Shown: one piece after another, positions 32,953 to 43,020 of the stretch
Position numbering within the stretch: position 1 is the first letter of the stretch
Layout: each line of letters begins with the position of its first letter
Assembly (NCBI RefSeq): GCF_016464375.1
Contig: NZ_JADDIU010000002.1
Coordinates: forward strand, 62,001-126,000
DNA length: 64,000 bases
Source of the DNA: Bacillus renqingensis
GTDB taxonomy: Bacteria > Bacillota > Bacilli > Bacillales > Cytobacillaceae
Reading direction: 5' to 3'
Translations under genes and position numbers: made by a program
The notes under the pieces: generated by a model
Databases searched by the model: none
Told to the model about the DNA's origin: nothing
What the model saw: only the letters and a program-made list of their open reading frames with translations

Positions 32953-34362
32953 GTGGATCCGATTTTTTTGGCAAGGTTTCAATTTGCGGCGACAACGATA
33001 TTTCATTTCTTCTTTGTACCGCTTTCCATTGGCCTAGTCCTCATGGTTGCAGTAATGGAAACACTGTATGTTGTTAAAAAAAATGAACTATACAAAAAAA
33101 TGGCGAAATTTTGGGGACATTTATTTTTAATTAATTTTGCCGTTGGCGTGGTAACAGGAATTATCCAAGAATTTCAATTCGGAATGAACTGGTCAGAATA
33201 TTCACGCTTTGTCGGTGATGTCTTTGGTGCTCCGCTGGCCATCGAAGCACTGCTGGCCTTTTTTATGGAATCAACCTTTATTGGATTATGGATTTTTGGC
33301 TGGGACCGCTTATCGAAGAAGCTTCATTTGGCTTGTATTTGGCTCGTATCCCTCGGCACTATATTATCCGCTGTATGGATTTTAACGGCCAACTCGTTTA
33401 TGCAGGTGCCAGTAGGTTATGTCATGAAAAACGGGCGGGCGGAAATGAATGACTTCTTGGCCTTGATTACGAACGGCCAATTGCTCGTTGAATTTCCGCA
33501 TGTCCTAACAGGGGCAATTTGTACCGGAGCTTTCTTTGTTGCGGGTGTGAGTGCCTATAATCTATTAAAAAAACGCAATATAGTTTTTTATAAAAAGTCA
33601 ATCCAGCTGGCTTTGATTTTCGGCTTAATCGGCAGTATTGGTGTAGCCCTTTCCGGACACACACAAGCGCAATACCTTGTCAAAACACAGCCGATGAAGA
33701 TGGCGGCTGCAGAAGGTATCTGGAAAGATACCGCTGACCCTGCCCCGTGGTCTGCTTTTGCTTTGATTGATACAAAAAAACAGGAAAACAAGTTGGAGCT
33801 CAATATCCCCTATGCCCTTAGTTTCTTGTCCTATTCCAAGTTTGAAGGGTCGTTAAAAGGGATGGAAACGCTCCAAAAGGAATATACGGCTAAGTATGAC
33901 TCTATCGTTGGGGAAGGAACAAACTATATCCCGCCGGTAAAAACGACCTATTGGAGCTTTAGGCTGATGATCGGATTTGGGGTGGCAATGATTCTATTAC
34001 CGATTATTGGTTTATTCCTATGGAAAAGGGGACGGCTTGTTGGAAGTACATGGTTTTTAAAATTTTTACTACCGGCGATTACGTTTCCATTTTTGGCAAA
34101 TACCTTCGGGTGGATGATGACAGAAATTGGCCGCCAGCCATGGTCGGTTTTTGGATTAATGACAACTGCCGATGCGGTTTCACCAAATGTGCCGGCTGGA
34201 ATGATTCTGTTTTCAACCATTATGTATCTTTTAGTTTTTACGATTCTTCTATTGGTTATGGTCTACTTAATGATTCGTGAAATTAAAAAAGGGCCGGATG
34301 TACTTCATGGGGTAGATGATAAATTGTTAACGGATTCGGATCCATTTAAGGTAGGTGCTTAG
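32953..34362 (+). CDS. cydA: Cytochrome bd ubiquinol oxidase subunit I
   Basis: 469-residue membrane subunit of the high-affinity bd oxidase, binding haems b558, b595 and d and the quinol. Begins with ARFQFAATTIFHFFFVPLSIGL, and the conserved EIGRQPW is present; the Q-loop is of the short Firmicutes type. GTG start with AAAGGGAGTG upstream. First gene of cydABCD, preceded by Rex/Fnr-type operators, so induced at low oxygen or high NADH by inference. Confidence 0.96.
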   Translation: MDPIFLARFQFAATTIFHFFFVPLSIGLVLMVAVMETLYVVKKNELYKKMAKFWGHLFLINFAVGVVTGIIQEFQFGMNWSEYSRFVGDVFGAPLAIEALLAFFMESTFIGLWIFGWDRLSKKLHLACIWLVSLGTILSAVWILTANSFMQVPVGYVMKNGRAEMNDFLALITNGQLLVEFPHVLTGAICTGAFFVAGVSAYNLLKKRNIVFYKKSIQLALIFGLIGSIGVALSGHTQAQYLVKTQPMKMAAAEGIWKDTADPAPWSAFALIDTKKQENKLELNIPYALSFLSYSKFEGSLKGMETLQKEYTAKYDSIVGEGTNYIPPVKTTYWSFRLMIGFGVAMILLPIIGLFLWKRGRLVGSTWFLKFLLPAITFPFLANTFGWMMTEIGRQPWSVFGLMTTADAVSPNVPAGMILFSTIMYLLVFTILLLVMVYLMIREIKKGPDVLHGVDDKLLTDSDPFKVGA

Positions 34363-34363
34363 A

Positions 34364-35377
34364 ATGGTATTGAGCGAATTATGGTTTGTCTTAATTGCGA
34401 TTGTGTTTATTGGTTTCTTCTTTCTTGAAGGTTTCGATTTTGGTGTCGGCATGTCAACACGCCTTGTGGCTAAAAATCAAACAGAACGATCGGTTATGGT
34501 TAATACTATCGGACCATTTTGGGATGCCAATGAGGTATGGTTGCTTACAGGCGGCGGTGCTATTTTTGCCGCCTTTCCACACTGGTATGCAACGATGTTC
34601 AGCGGCTATTATTTGCCATTATTAGTGGTCTTGCTTTGTTTAATTGCCCGCGGCGTATCCTTTGAATTCCGCCGCAAGGTTGATAATCCACGATGGACAA
34701 ATATCTGGGACTGGGCCATTTTTATCAGCAGCATTCTGTCGCCCTTTTTGCTTGGAGTCTTGTTTACGAGTATGCTAAAAGGGATGCCAATCCAGAAGGA
34801 TATGAACATGCAGCCGGGATTTACCGATTTTATTAATATTTATTCCCTATGGGGCGGGGTAACCGTTACGCTTTTATGCTTCTTGCATGGACTCCACTTC
34901 TTGACATTGAAGACGAGTGGAGAGATAAGGAGACGTGCAACATTACTTGCCAAAAGGGCTGCACTTGCTGTTTTGGGGGCACTTGCCATTTTTGTCGTAT
35001 TGTCTTGGATGATGACCGATATTTTTGAAGCCCATCTTGTTACGGAACTGATGCTGGTTGGTTTCATTGTCTTAGCCTATGGATTAACCTATTACTTTAT
35101 CTCAAAAAAACGGGAAGGTTTGGCGTTTACGATGTCTGGTTTAGGATTAGCATTGACTGTCTCGGCCATCTTTGTCGGCCTGTTCCCGCGGGTTATGATC
35201 AGTTCGATTAATAAAGCATTTGATTTAACAGTTTACAACGCTTCAAGCGGTGACTATTCCCTGAAGATCATGACGATTGTCGCCGTTACGATTTTGCCGT
35301 TTGTTCTCGGTTATACCATTTGGAGCTACTATATATTCCGAAAACGGGTAACAGATAAGGAGCATTTAACCTACTGA
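34364..35377 (+). CDS. cydB: Cytochrome bd ubiquinol oxidase subunit II
   Basis: 337-residue partner of CydA with eight to nine membrane segments. The signature FFFLEGFDFGVGMS and GPFWDANEVWLLTGGGAIFAAFP are present. I place the start at the ATG at 34364, one base after the cydA stop, with AAGGTAGG upstream. The stop overlaps the start of cydC by one base. Confidence 0.96.
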   Translation: MVLSELWFVLIAIVFIGFFFLEGFDFGVGMSTRLVAKNQTERSVMVNTIGPFWDANEVWLLTGGGAIFAAFPHWYATMFSGYYLPLLVVLLCLIARGVSFEFRRKVDNPRWTNIWDWAIFISSILSPFLLGVLFTSMLKGMPIQKDMNMQPGFTDFINIYSLWGGVTVTLLCFLHGLHFLTLKTSGEIRRRATLLAKRAALAVLGALAIFVVLSWMMTDIFEAHLVTELMLVGFIVLAYGLTYYFISKKREGLAFTMSGLGLALTVSAIFVGLFPRVMISSINKAFDLTVYNASSGDYSLKIMTIVAVTILPFVLGYTIWSYYIFRKRVTDKEHLTY

Positions 35378-37101
35378 TGGATAAAGCGTTGTTCACTTAC
35401 AAAGGAGTTAAACCAGTTCTTGTTAAATTGGCCATCATTACTATTTTACAAAGTGGCACGATCATTGCCCAGGCCTTTTATTTAGCCGATGCAATCTCCT
35501 CTCTTTATAGAGGAGATTTGTTTCGTGCTGTCATAATGAAATTAGCTGTATTCCTTTTAGCCCTTTTTTCTCGCCAACTGCTGACGGTCTGGAAAAAACA
35601 GATTACCTTTCATTTTGCCGCTAAAACGAGTGAAAATCATCGTGATTTGCTGCTGCAAAAATTATTTCGCCTTGGTCCCCGCTTTGTTGGGGAAGAAGGC
35701 TCCGGAATGACCGTTACGCTTGTAATGGAAGGTGTTTTAAAGTTTCGTAACTATTTGGAACTTTTCTTACTAAAAATGATCAATATGGCGATCATTCCCA
35801 TCGCCATTATGCTGTTTATTCTTACTGTAAATATTCGTTCTGCCGTTATATTAATGATAGCATTGCCCATTTTAGTAATATTTCTTGTGTTGCTTGGCCT
35901 TGCGGCAAAAAGTAAAGCTGACCGGCAATTTAAATCCTATCACTTGCTATCCAATCATTTTGTCGACTCGTTAAGGGGATTAGAGACACTCAAATACCTT
36001 GGATTGAGTAAAGACCACATAACCAACATTAAAGACGTAAGCGATAGATATCGTCAGGCGACAATGAAAACATTAAGGGTAGCATTTTTGTCATCGTTTG
36101 CCCTTGATTTTTTTACGATGCTTTCGATCGCAACAGTGGCAGTATTTTTAGGGTTGGGTTTAATTAATGGGACCATCACATTGCATCCGGCGTTAATGAT
36201 TCTAATTTTGGCACCGGAATATTTTCTTCCGATAAGGGAGCTTGGCGCTGATTATCATGCAACGCTTGATGGCAAAAATGCCGGCAAAAAGATGGAGGAA
36301 ATGATTGCCTCAGAGTCCGGCGAACAAGAAATGGAAGCAGTCCCCTTCTGGCAGACAACCAGTACGTTAGCCGTTAAACAGGTGAACGTAAAGTACCATG
36401 ACAATAAAAGAGCCGGCCTAAAGGATATAGAGTTTACCGTATCCGGCGTGAAAAAAATCGGGGTTATTGGTGCTAGCGGGGCTGGAAAATCCACCTTTAT
36501 TCATTTCCTGGGAGGTTTTCTCGAACCTTCCTCAGGTGAGATATGGATTAATGGAGACAGGGTTTGCTCCCTATCTGCTTACGGATGGCAGCGGCAGGTT
36601 ACCTATATTCCGCAGCATCCTTATATTTTTAATGACACTGTCTTCAATAATATCCGTTTCTATCAGCCTGAGGCATCGGAACAAGAGGTGAGGGAAGCCG
36701 CCGAGAATGCCGGGCTGCTAGAGGTCATCCAATCATTGCCGCAAGGGTTGGAAACCATCGTGGGCGACGGCGGCCGAGCTTTAAGCGGCGGGCAAGAACA
36801 ACGAATAGCCCTTGCCCGCGCTTTTTTAGGGAATCGGCCCATTATTATCCTTGATGAACCGACCGCCCACTTAGATATTGAAACAGAAGCGGAATTAAAG
36901 GAAACGATGTTGAAATTATTTAATGGAAGGCTTGTTTTTATAGCGACCCATCGCCTGCATTGGATGCTGGATATGGATGAAATCATTGTATTGCAGCATG
37001 GACGGATTGTCGAAAGGGGGTCCCATGAACAGTTAATGAAGCAGCATTCCTATTATGATCAATTCGTAAAAGCACAGGAAGGAGATTGTTGTCATGGGTA
37101 A
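35377..37101 (+). CDS. cydC: Heterodimeric ABC exporter for bd oxidase assembly, first subunit
   Basis: 574-residue ABC exporter half: six-span membrane domain (about 1-320) and ATPase domain with Walker A GASGAGKST, signature LSGGQEQ, Walker B IIILDEPT and switch His ATHR. With the next gene it exports thiols and haem-related cargo needed for bd oxidase assembly (known for CydDC). Named by Bacillus convention for gene order; in E. coli the names are swapped. Overlaps cydB by one and cydD by eight bases. Confidence 0.93.
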   Translation: MDKALFTYKGVKPVLVKLAIITILQSGTIIAQAFYLADAISSLYRGDLFRAVIMKLAVFLLALFSRQLLTVWKKQITFHFAAKTSENHRDLLLQKLFRLGPRFVGEEGSGMTVTLVMEGVLKFRNYLELFLLKMINMAIIPIAIMLFILTVNIRSAVILMIALPILVIFLVLLGLAAKSKADRQFKSYHLLSNHFVDSLRGLETLKYLGLSKDHITNIKDVSDRYRQATMKTLRVAFLSSFALDFFTMLSIATVAVFLGLGLINGTITLHPALMILILAPEYFLPIRELGADYHATLDGKNAGKKMEEMIASESGEQEMEAVPFWQTTSTLAVKQVNVKYHDNKRAGLKDIEFTVSGVKKIGVIGASGAGKSTFIHFLGGFLEPSSGEIWINGDRVCSLSAYGWQRQVTYIPQHPYIFNDTVFNNIRFYQPEASEQEVREAAENAGLLEVIQSLPQGLETIVGDGGRALSGGQEQRIALARAFLGNRPIIILDEPTAHLDIETEAELKETMLKLFNGRLVFIATHRLHWMLDMDEIIVLQHGRIVERGSHEQLMKQHSYYDQFVKAQEGDCCHG

Positions 37102-38833
37102 GAAGAACTGGGTCATGCCGTATATCCGCCAGTATCGTTATCTTTTAGTCCTCGCCATTTTCCTCGGTTTTCTTACGATTCTCTTAGGCGGGGCCCTTAT
37201 GTTTACATCAGGATATTTGATCTCTAAATCAGCCGCCCGCCCTGAATCCATCCTCATGGTGTATGTTCCCATTGTCGGCGTCCGTACCTTTGGGATTGGC
37301 CGGGCGGTAGTAAGCTATATGGATAGATTGTCAGGCCATTCGTTAGTGTTGAAAATCCTTTCAGAAATGCGTGTGAAATTATATAAAGTGATTGAACCAC
37401 AAGCATTGCTTGTTCGCTCACGTTTCCGTACCGGAGATATTTTAGGTATTCTTGCAAATGATATTGAGCACTTGCAGAATTTCTACCTGAAAACTTTTTT
37501 TCCTGCATTCGTTTCCTTAGTTATTTATGCCGTCATCATTGCCTGCGCGGGCTTATTCTCGCTTCCATTTGCGATCCTCCTAGCGATTATGATTGGCTTA
37601 TTGCTATTTGTTGCACCGATCGTTTCACTGTTCTATACAAAAGCCAAGAATGAACGTTTAAAAAAGACTAGAAATGAACTCTATTATCAATTTGCTGATG
37701 CCATCTTCGGCATTAATGATTGGATTTTTAGCGGCCATTCTTCGCAGATAATCGAAGATATCCAAAAAAAAGAACATCAATTTTTTCAACTTGAAGCAAA
37801 AAAGCAATCCTTTGGCAACTGGCGCGATATGGCAAATCAGCTTGTGCTGGGAACGATCGTTGTTGCAGTGATTTACTGGGCAAATGGGTTAACGGTCAAA
37901 GGGGTGTTATCACCAATGTTCATTGCTGCTTTTGGACTGGCTGCCCTCTCTTTAATGGAATCCTTTCTGCCGCTTGCGGCAGTTGTAAGTGATATGACCA
38001 CGTATGAAGATTCATTACAGCGTCTCGAGATGATAGAAATGAAAAGATCGATCGTTAAGCAAAGGCAAGAACCACACGAGTCTTCGAACGATTCTTCGAA
38101 TTTAATCGAAGTGAATCATCTGACATTTGGTTATTCTTCCGATGATTTACTATTGAATGACATCAATCTAGCCGTATCCCCCGGAGAAAAACTGGCCATT
38201 ATTGGCCGGAGCGGTATGGGAAAGTCAACATTATTACATCTGCTCCAAGGAGCTCTTACCCCAATAAGCGGTGAAGTTATCATTGGCGGCAGGGATGTTA
38301 CCAGATTAGAAGATTCGATTACAGCGTATATCAGTGTACTGAACCAAAAGCCCTATTTATTTCATACATCTGTCCGAAACAATATCCGTCTTGGCAGCCC
38401 GCAAGCATCTGATGAAGAGGTTATTCGAGTAGCGAAAATGGTACAATTAGATGAAATGATTCAGCAGCTGCCACAAGGCTATGAGACGAACATGCAGGAA
38501 ACCGGGCAGCGCTTTTCCGGAGGGGAACGGCAAAGAATTGCGCTGGCACGGATTTTGCTGCAAAATACACCCATTGTCATCTTAGACGAGCCAACTGTCG
38601 GTCTCGATCCGATCACGGAAACGAAACTGTTATCAACCATCTTTACGACATTAAACGATAAGACGATTATTTGGGTGACGCACCACCTGATTGGTGTTGA
38701 ACAAGTAGATCGGATCCTATTACTTGAACATGGGAAAATCGTGATGGAAGGCAGCCATCAAGAACTGCTGAAGAGAGAAGAAAGGTATCGCCGTCTATAT
38801 CGTCTAGACCGACCATTGCAAGGCAAAATTTAA
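37094..38833 (+). CDS. cydD: Heterodimeric ABC exporter for bd oxidase assembly, second subunit
   Basis: 579-residue ABC exporter half with an intact nucleotide-binding domain: GRSGMGKST, FSGGERQ, IVILDEPT and VTHH. The membrane domain begins YIRQYRYLLVLAIFLGFLTILLG. Start overlaps the end of cydC by eight bases, with GGAAGGAG upstream of the ATG. Last gene of the cyd operon; no clear terminator hairpin before topB. Confidence 0.93.
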   Translation: MGKKNWVMPYIRQYRYLLVLAIFLGFLTILLGGALMFTSGYLISKSAARPESILMVYVPIVGVRTFGIGRAVVSYMDRLSGHSLVLKILSEMRVKLYKVIEPQALLVRSRFRTGDILGILANDIEHLQNFYLKTFFPAFVSLVIYAVIIACAGLFSLPFAILLAIMIGLLLFVAPIVSLFYTKAKNERLKKTRNELYYQFADAIFGINDWIFSGHSSQIIEDIQKKEHQFFQLEAKKQSFGNWRDMANQLVLGTIVVAVIYWANGLTVKGVLSPMFIAAFGLAALSLMESFLPLAAVVSDMTTYEDSLQRLEMIEMKRSIVKQRQEPHESSNDSSNLIEVNHLTFGYSSDDLLLNDINLAVSPGEKLAIIGRSGMGKSTLLHLLQGALTPISGEVIIGGRDVTRLEDSITAYISVLNQKPYLFHTSVRNNIRLGSPQASDEEVIRVAKMVQLDEMIQQLPQGYETNMQETGQRFSGGERQRIALARILLQNTPIVILDEPTVGLDPITETKLLSTIFTTLNDKTIIWVTHHLIGVEQVDRILLLEHGKIVMEGSHQELLKREERYRRLYRLDRPLQGKI

Positions 38834-38892
38834 CCTTTACGAAAAAAGAAATGGGCAGGTAAAATGGAGTTTTAGAAAAAGGGGTTCAAATG

Positions 38893-41061
38893 ATGAAAGT
38901 AATTATTGCCGAAAAACCAGATCAAGGGATAACCTTGGCATCCATTTTTCAACATAAAAAACAAAACGGCTTTATTGAAATTTTTCCAAATGAACTTTTT
39001 CCAGCGGGAGCCTATGTAACATGGGCAATCGGTCATATTTGCCAATTAGTCCAGCCGGAAAAATACGATCCATCATGGAAAAAATGGTCATTAGATACTT
39101 TGCCCATCATTCCTGATCATTTTGTCTATGAGGTAACAAAAGACAAGGCGAAACAATATGCAGTTATTAAGAAATTAGTGTCCGACCCTCGCGTGACGGA
39201 AATCATCCATGCTGGTGATGCCGGGCGTGAAGGGGAGTTGATTGTCCGCAATATTTTACGGTTAACGAAGTGCCATAAGCCAATGAAAAGACTATGGATC
39301 TCCTCGTTAACAGCAAATGCTATTCGTGATGGCTTTCGGAAATTATTAGATGAGCGCAAGACGCGCAACTTATATTTTGAAGCCTATACCCGTGCCTGCG
39401 CAGACTGGGTAGTCGGGATGAATGCCTCACGGCTATATAGCTTACTGTTGCAAATGCAGGGCTTTTCTGACGTATTTTCCGTCGGCAGGGTGCAAACTCC
39501 TACATTGGCTCTCATTGTGAAAAGGGAATTAGAAATTGAGAATTTTAAGTCTGAACCGTTTTGGGAGGTCCAGGCCGATTTTCTAATTAACAGGAAAAAA
39601 TATCTAGGGAAATGGCAAAATGACGGGGAAACCCGGATAAAAACAAAGGAGTTAGCGGAGAAGGTTGCGAACTTTTGCCGCGAGAAGCCAGCGGAGGTCA
39701 GCGAGGTGGTTGCCGAGCGCAAGGAATTCCCGCCGCCACTGTTATATAACCTGTCAGCACTGCAGGCTGAGGCCAATAAACGGTTTAAATTTCCACCGAA
39801 AAAAACACTTGATATCCTGCAGCAACTATACCAAAAAGGGAATGTATCATACCCACGTTCTGATTCCCGCTATGTTACGAAAGAGGAAGCGGCAGGTTTT
39901 CCAGAAATTCTTGCAAAATTGGCTCATATAAAAGATTATCAACCATTATTTCCTTTGCCGATTGCTTCGATTTCTGAAAACAAACGGTATGTAAATGAAA
40001 AAAAGGTAACCGACCACTATGCAATTATACCGACGGAACAAATTCCACATGTGGAGCAATTAAGCACGGATGAACAGAAGATTTATGATTTAATTGTTCG
40101 GAGTTTAATTGCTGCTCATTACCATAAAGCAATTGCTGAATATACAACCGTAACGACTTTAGTGGATGGCAGGGCACAATTTGTTTCCAAAGGGAAGGTA
40201 CAAATCGCTGAGGGCTGGAGGAAGGTCGTTCATTACAAGGATCAAGATGAAGATCCACTTCCTTTGCTTACAAAGGGTGAACAAGGGCAAACTATTAAAG
40301 TCGAGGTCAAGGAGAGTCAGACACAGCCGCCTAAGCGTTACACGGAAGGACAACTGATTACCTTAATGAAAACAGCCGGAAAGCATATTGATGATAAAGA
40401 ACTTGAAAAGATTTTAACGAAGACGGAGGGGCTTGGCACTGAGGCAACGAGGGCCGGGATTATCACCATGTTGAAGGAGCGTGCCTATATTGAGGTAAAA
40501 AAGAACGTAGTTTATCCAACAGCAAAAGCAAAAATATTGATTCGGGCCATTGGCCGAGAAATTCTAGCTTCACCGGAAATGACGGCAAAATGGGAGCAGA
40601 AGCTGAAGGAAATAGCGGAGGGTTCCGCCTCACCTAATCAATTTATGGAACAAACGAAAAAAATGGTCCATCATTTAATTACCACTACAACCGATCAAGC
40701 CGGTAATTGGACATTCTCAGACGATATACGTGAAACCTTCACTCCCGGTAAGCAGCGGACGAAGAAGAGAACTTTTACTAAACTTGGGTCATGTAAAAAA
40801 TGTAATGGCACCATTGTCGATAAAGGCAGTTTTTACGGCTGCAGCAATTATAAAAACAATCATTGTGATTTTACTATTTCTAAAAAAATCTTAGGCAAAA
40901 CGATCACCCAAAAGAATATCAAGCTGCTGCTGACAGAAGGAAAGACCGAAGTGATTAACGGATTTACCACTAAAGATAAATGCTTTAATGCAAGGCTTTA
41001 TTTTGATGAAAAGGAAAATAGATTGCAGTTTTTATTCGAGCACACATCACGTAATAAATGA
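38893..41061 (+). CDS. topB: DNA topoisomerase III
   Basis: 722-residue type IA topoisomerase decatenating replication and recombination intermediates. The Toprim motif begins IIAEKPDQG with DAGREGELIVR; the catalytic Tyr is in VSYPRSDSRYV. Later SxLR-like GLGTEATRAGII is present. A C-terminal four-Cys zinc ribbon (CKKCNG ... YGCSNYKNNHCDF) ends the protein. Two tandem ATGs (38890, 38893); AAGGGG gives the better spacing to the second. Confidence 0.95.
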   Translation: MKVIIAEKPDQGITLASIFQHKKQNGFIEIFPNELFPAGAYVTWAIGHICQLVQPEKYDPSWKKWSLDTLPIIPDHFVYEVTKDKAKQYAVIKKLVSDPRVTEIIHAGDAGREGELIVRNILRLTKCHKPMKRLWISSLTANAIRDGFRKLLDERKTRNLYFEAYTRACADWVVGMNASRLYSLLLQMQGFSDVFSVGRVQTPTLALIVKRELEIENFKSEPFWEVQADFLINRKKYLGKWQNDGETRIKTKELAEKVANFCREKPAEVSEVVAERKEFPPPLLYNLSALQAEANKRFKFPPKKTLDILQQLYQKGNVSYPRSDSRYVTKEEAAGFPEILAKLAHIKDYQPLFPLPIASISENKRYVNEKKVTDHYAIIPTEQIPHVEQLSTDEQKIYDLIVRSLIAAHYHKAIAEYTTVTTLVDGRAQFVSKGKVQIAEGWRKVVHYKDQDEDPLPLLTKGEQGQTIKVEVKESQTQPPKRYTEGQLITLMKTAGKHIDDKELEKILTKTEGLGTEATRAGIITMLKERAYIEVKKNVVYPTAKAKILIRAIGREILASPEMTAKWEQKLKEIAEGSASPNQFMEQTKKMVHHLITTTTDQAGNWTFSDDIRETFTPGKQRTKKRTFTKLGSCKKCNGTIVDKGSFYGCSNYKNNHCDFTISKKILGKTITQKNIKLLLTEGKTEVINGFTTKDKCFNARLYFDEKENRLQFLFEHTSRNK

Positions 41062-41149
41062 TAAAGCGGATAATTGTAACAAATAGCCTTGTCACTAATA
41101 TTTTTCTATAGTAAACTTTTAATGATGACAAGTAATGGAGGGCTTTGGG

Positions 41150-41563
41150 ATGCCAACACCAAGTATGGAAGACTATATCGAACAAATTTATATATTAATT
41201 GAAGAAAAAGGATATGCTCGCGTTTCCGACATAGCGGAAGCGTTATCTGTTCATCCCTCCTCAGTAACAAAAATGGTTCAAAAACTTGATAAAGATGAAT
41301 ACTTAGTCTATGAAAAATATAGAGGACTGGTTCTAACAGCGAAGGGCAAGAAGATCGGCAAACGTCTTGTGTTTCGACATGAATTACTTGAGCAGTTCTT
41401 AAAAATCATCGGCGTGAAGGAAGAAAATATTTATCACGATGTAGAAGGAATCGAACATCATTTAAGTTGGGATTCGATCGATCGAATTGGTGACCTCGTG
41501 CAATATTTTGATGAAGACGAGAGCCGCATTCATGAATTAAAAGAAATACAGAAATTAAAATGA
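41150..41563 (+). CDS. mntR: Manganese-responsive transcription regulator MntR
   Basis: 137-residue DtxR-family repressor of Mn uptake and activator of Mn efflux. It is nearly identical in pattern to B. subtilis MntR: winged helix [24 protein letters not shown] and metal ligands Asp8, Glu11, His77, Glu99, Glu102 and His103 in the expected places. GGAGGG precedes the ATG at 41150; the ATG at 41135 overlaps the ribosome site. A possible link to the Mn-exporter-like TerC at 51361 is only inference. Confidence 0.96.
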   Translation: MPTPSMEDYIEQIYILIEEKGYARVSDIAEALSVHPSSVTKMVQKLDKDEYLVYEKYRGLVLTAKGKKIGKRLVFRHELLEQFLKIIGVKEENIYHDVEGIEHHLSWDSIDRIGDLVQYFDEDESRIHELKEIQKLK

Positions 41564-41578
41564 TAATCAATAAGAGAT

Positions 41579-41611
41579 AAAGCACTTGGCGGGAATGCCA
41601 GGTGCTTTTTA
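41579..41611. terminator. Bidirectional terminator after mntR
   Basis: AAAGCAC-T-TGGC / GCCA-G-GTGCTTT stem with T-run, between mntR and a convergent small gene. Confidence 0.85.
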
Positions 41612-41821
41612 AAATAGATTAGGGTAATTGTCAAAGCTTTGATGACCCTCAGGCAGTAAGTATGTATTTCCCTCCATGTCAACTTCTGTTTGCACACCGG
41701 AAAGGAGGCCATTCTCTGCCTCTATTAATGCCTTTTGGTACGAAATGACCCTGCCTTCAGAAGTAACAAAACTAATAATCTGCCCAACATGATTGCGATG
41801 TAAGGCTGTGATGGTTTCCAC
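41609..41821 (-). CDS. DUF3892 family small protein
   Basis: 70-residue protein with the DUF3892-like pattern ALHRNHVGQIISFVTSEGRVISYQKALIEAENGLLSGV and the C-terminal FDNYPNLF. The family is widespread in Firmicutes and of unknown role. Reasonable ribosome site (GGGAGGGATG on the minus strand). Transcribed in the same direction as metA, downstream of the metA terminator. Confidence 0.75.
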   Translation of the reverse strand: METITALHRNHVGQIISFVTSEGRVISYQKALIEAENGLLSGVQTEVDMEGNTYLLPEGHQSFDNYPNLF

Positions 41822-41883
41822 GCAACATCCCTCCCTTCCCCTTTATTTTTTCATTATTTTTATATTTTTAATCTTAGAAATAG

Positions 41884-41915
41884 GAAAAAGCATCGGAAAG
41901 ATTCCGACGCCTTTC
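41884..41915 (-). terminator. metA terminator (minus strand)
   Basis: On the minus strand GCGTCGGAA / TTCCGATGC with a 3-base loop followed by T5. It is about 200 bases past the metA stop, so the repeat element lies in the metA 3' untranslated region. Confidence 0.75.
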
Positions 41916-41954
41916 TATGCTTGAGGCTGACCAAAGCGCTTACGCTTTTCTTAT
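41916..41954. repeat. Partial copy (right end) of a dispersed inverted-repeat element
   Basis: Contains GAGGCTGACCAAAGCGCT followed by TACGCTTTTCTTAT, a nearly identical copy of the right end of the element at 41988-42113. It looks like a truncated second copy. Confidence 0.75.
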
Positions 41955-41987
41955 GAAATAAGAAAGCAAAAAATTTTCGACTTTGAG

Positions 41988-42113
41988 AATTGTCCAGCTC
42001 CAGCGCCTAGCCCCTCGAGTCATAAGCCACTCCTGAATTGAAGGCAAAGAGCGCCTTCTATTCAGGAGCGTCTTATGCTTGTCGGGGCTGACCAAGGCGC
42101 TTACGCTTTTCTT
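41988..42113. repeat. Dispersed complex inverted-repeat element, copy A
   Basis: About 126 bases. Outer arms AGCGCCTAGCCCC / GGGGCTGACCAAGGCGCT, middle arms CATAAG / CTTATG and an inner hairpin CTCCTGAAT ... ATTCAGGAG with a further GAAGGC / GCCTTC. The right end overlaps the stop codon of metA (minus strand). Copy B is at 51214-51332. I recall similar elements (beginning GTCCAGCTCCAGCGCCTAG) in many Bacillus genomes, but did not verify this. Confidence 0.85.
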
Positions 42114-43020
42114 ATTTCCAGGTAAACGGTGTTTCCTGATAAACATAATAGTTAAGCCAATTCGAAAAGAATAAATGCCCATGTGAACGCCAGCGATTAA
42201 TAGGTGGCTGGGTTGGGTCATTGTTAGGGAAATAATTTTCCGGAACATGGATCTGTAACCCTTTATTGAGATCTCTTTCATATTCCTGGGCCAAGGTGTC
42301 TGATTCATACTCTAAATGCCCGGTAACCATCACATGCCTGCGATCCTTCGATGCAATTAAAAGGGCGCCTGCTTCCTCCGATGCCGCTAATAAGGTTAAG
42401 GCAGGATTACTTTTGATGGCCTCAATGGAAACATCGGTATATCGGGAGTGCGGAGCATAGAACTGATCATCGAATCCCCGCAGTAAAATATTATTTTGTT
42501 CGAAAATTTGATGGGCATAGATTCCTGAACATTTCCGCGTCAATTCGAATTTGCTAATACCGTAATGAAAATAAAGTGCCGCCTGGGCACCCCAGCAAAT
42601 ATGTAACGTGGATGTTACATTTGTTTTCGTCCATTCCATAATTTCTGTTAATTCTGACCAATATTTCACTTGATCAAATTCTAATAATTCAACCGGGGCA
42701 CCGGTAATAATCATGCCATCATGTTTATAATTTTTGACATCCGAAAAAGTGGTGTAAAATTGTTCAAGATGCTGTTTACTGGTGTGTGTCGATTCATATG
42801 AACTGGTTTTTAAAAACTTCACATTTACCTGTAATGGCGAGTTTCCCAATAGTCTTAGCAACTGTGTTTCTGCCGTTTCTTTTTCAGGCATTAAATTCAA
42901 AATTAAGATATTTAACGGTCGAATATCCTGACTGGTAGCCCGTTCATCATCCATAATGAAAATATTTTCCTGCTCTAATATTGCCCTTGCTGGTAATAAC
43001 TTTGGAATATTAATAGGCAA
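42112..43020 (-). CDS. metAA: Homoserine O-acetyltransferase (MetA family)
   Basis: 302-residue enzyme of methionine synthesis. Starting at the TTG at 43020 (AGAGGGGG upstream) it begins MPINIPK and the family numbering falls into place: Glu111 in GAPVE and the catalytic Cys142 in [15 protein letters not shown]. Glu at 111 marks acetyl-CoA use (B. cereus type) whereas Gly marks succinyl-CoA use. An upstream ATG at 43143 would add 41 residues including a false membrane helix; rejected. No SAM riboswitch or T-box could be seen upstream. The 3' untranslated region carries repeat elements. Confidence 0.94.
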   Translation of the reverse strand: MPINIPKLLPARAILEQENIFIMDDERATSQDIRPLNILILNLMPEKETAETQLLRLLGNSPLQVNVKFLKTSSYESTHTSKQHLEQFYTTFSDVKNYKHDGMIITGAPVELLEFDQVKYWSELTEIMEWTKTNVTSTLHICWGAQAALYFHYGISKFELTRKCSGIYAHQIFEQNNILLRGFDDQFYAPHSRYTDVSIEAIKSNPALTLLAASEEAGALLIASKDRRHVMVTGHLEYESDTLAQEYERDLNKGLQIHVPENYFPNNDPTQPPINRWRSHGHLFFSNWLNYYVYQETPFTWK

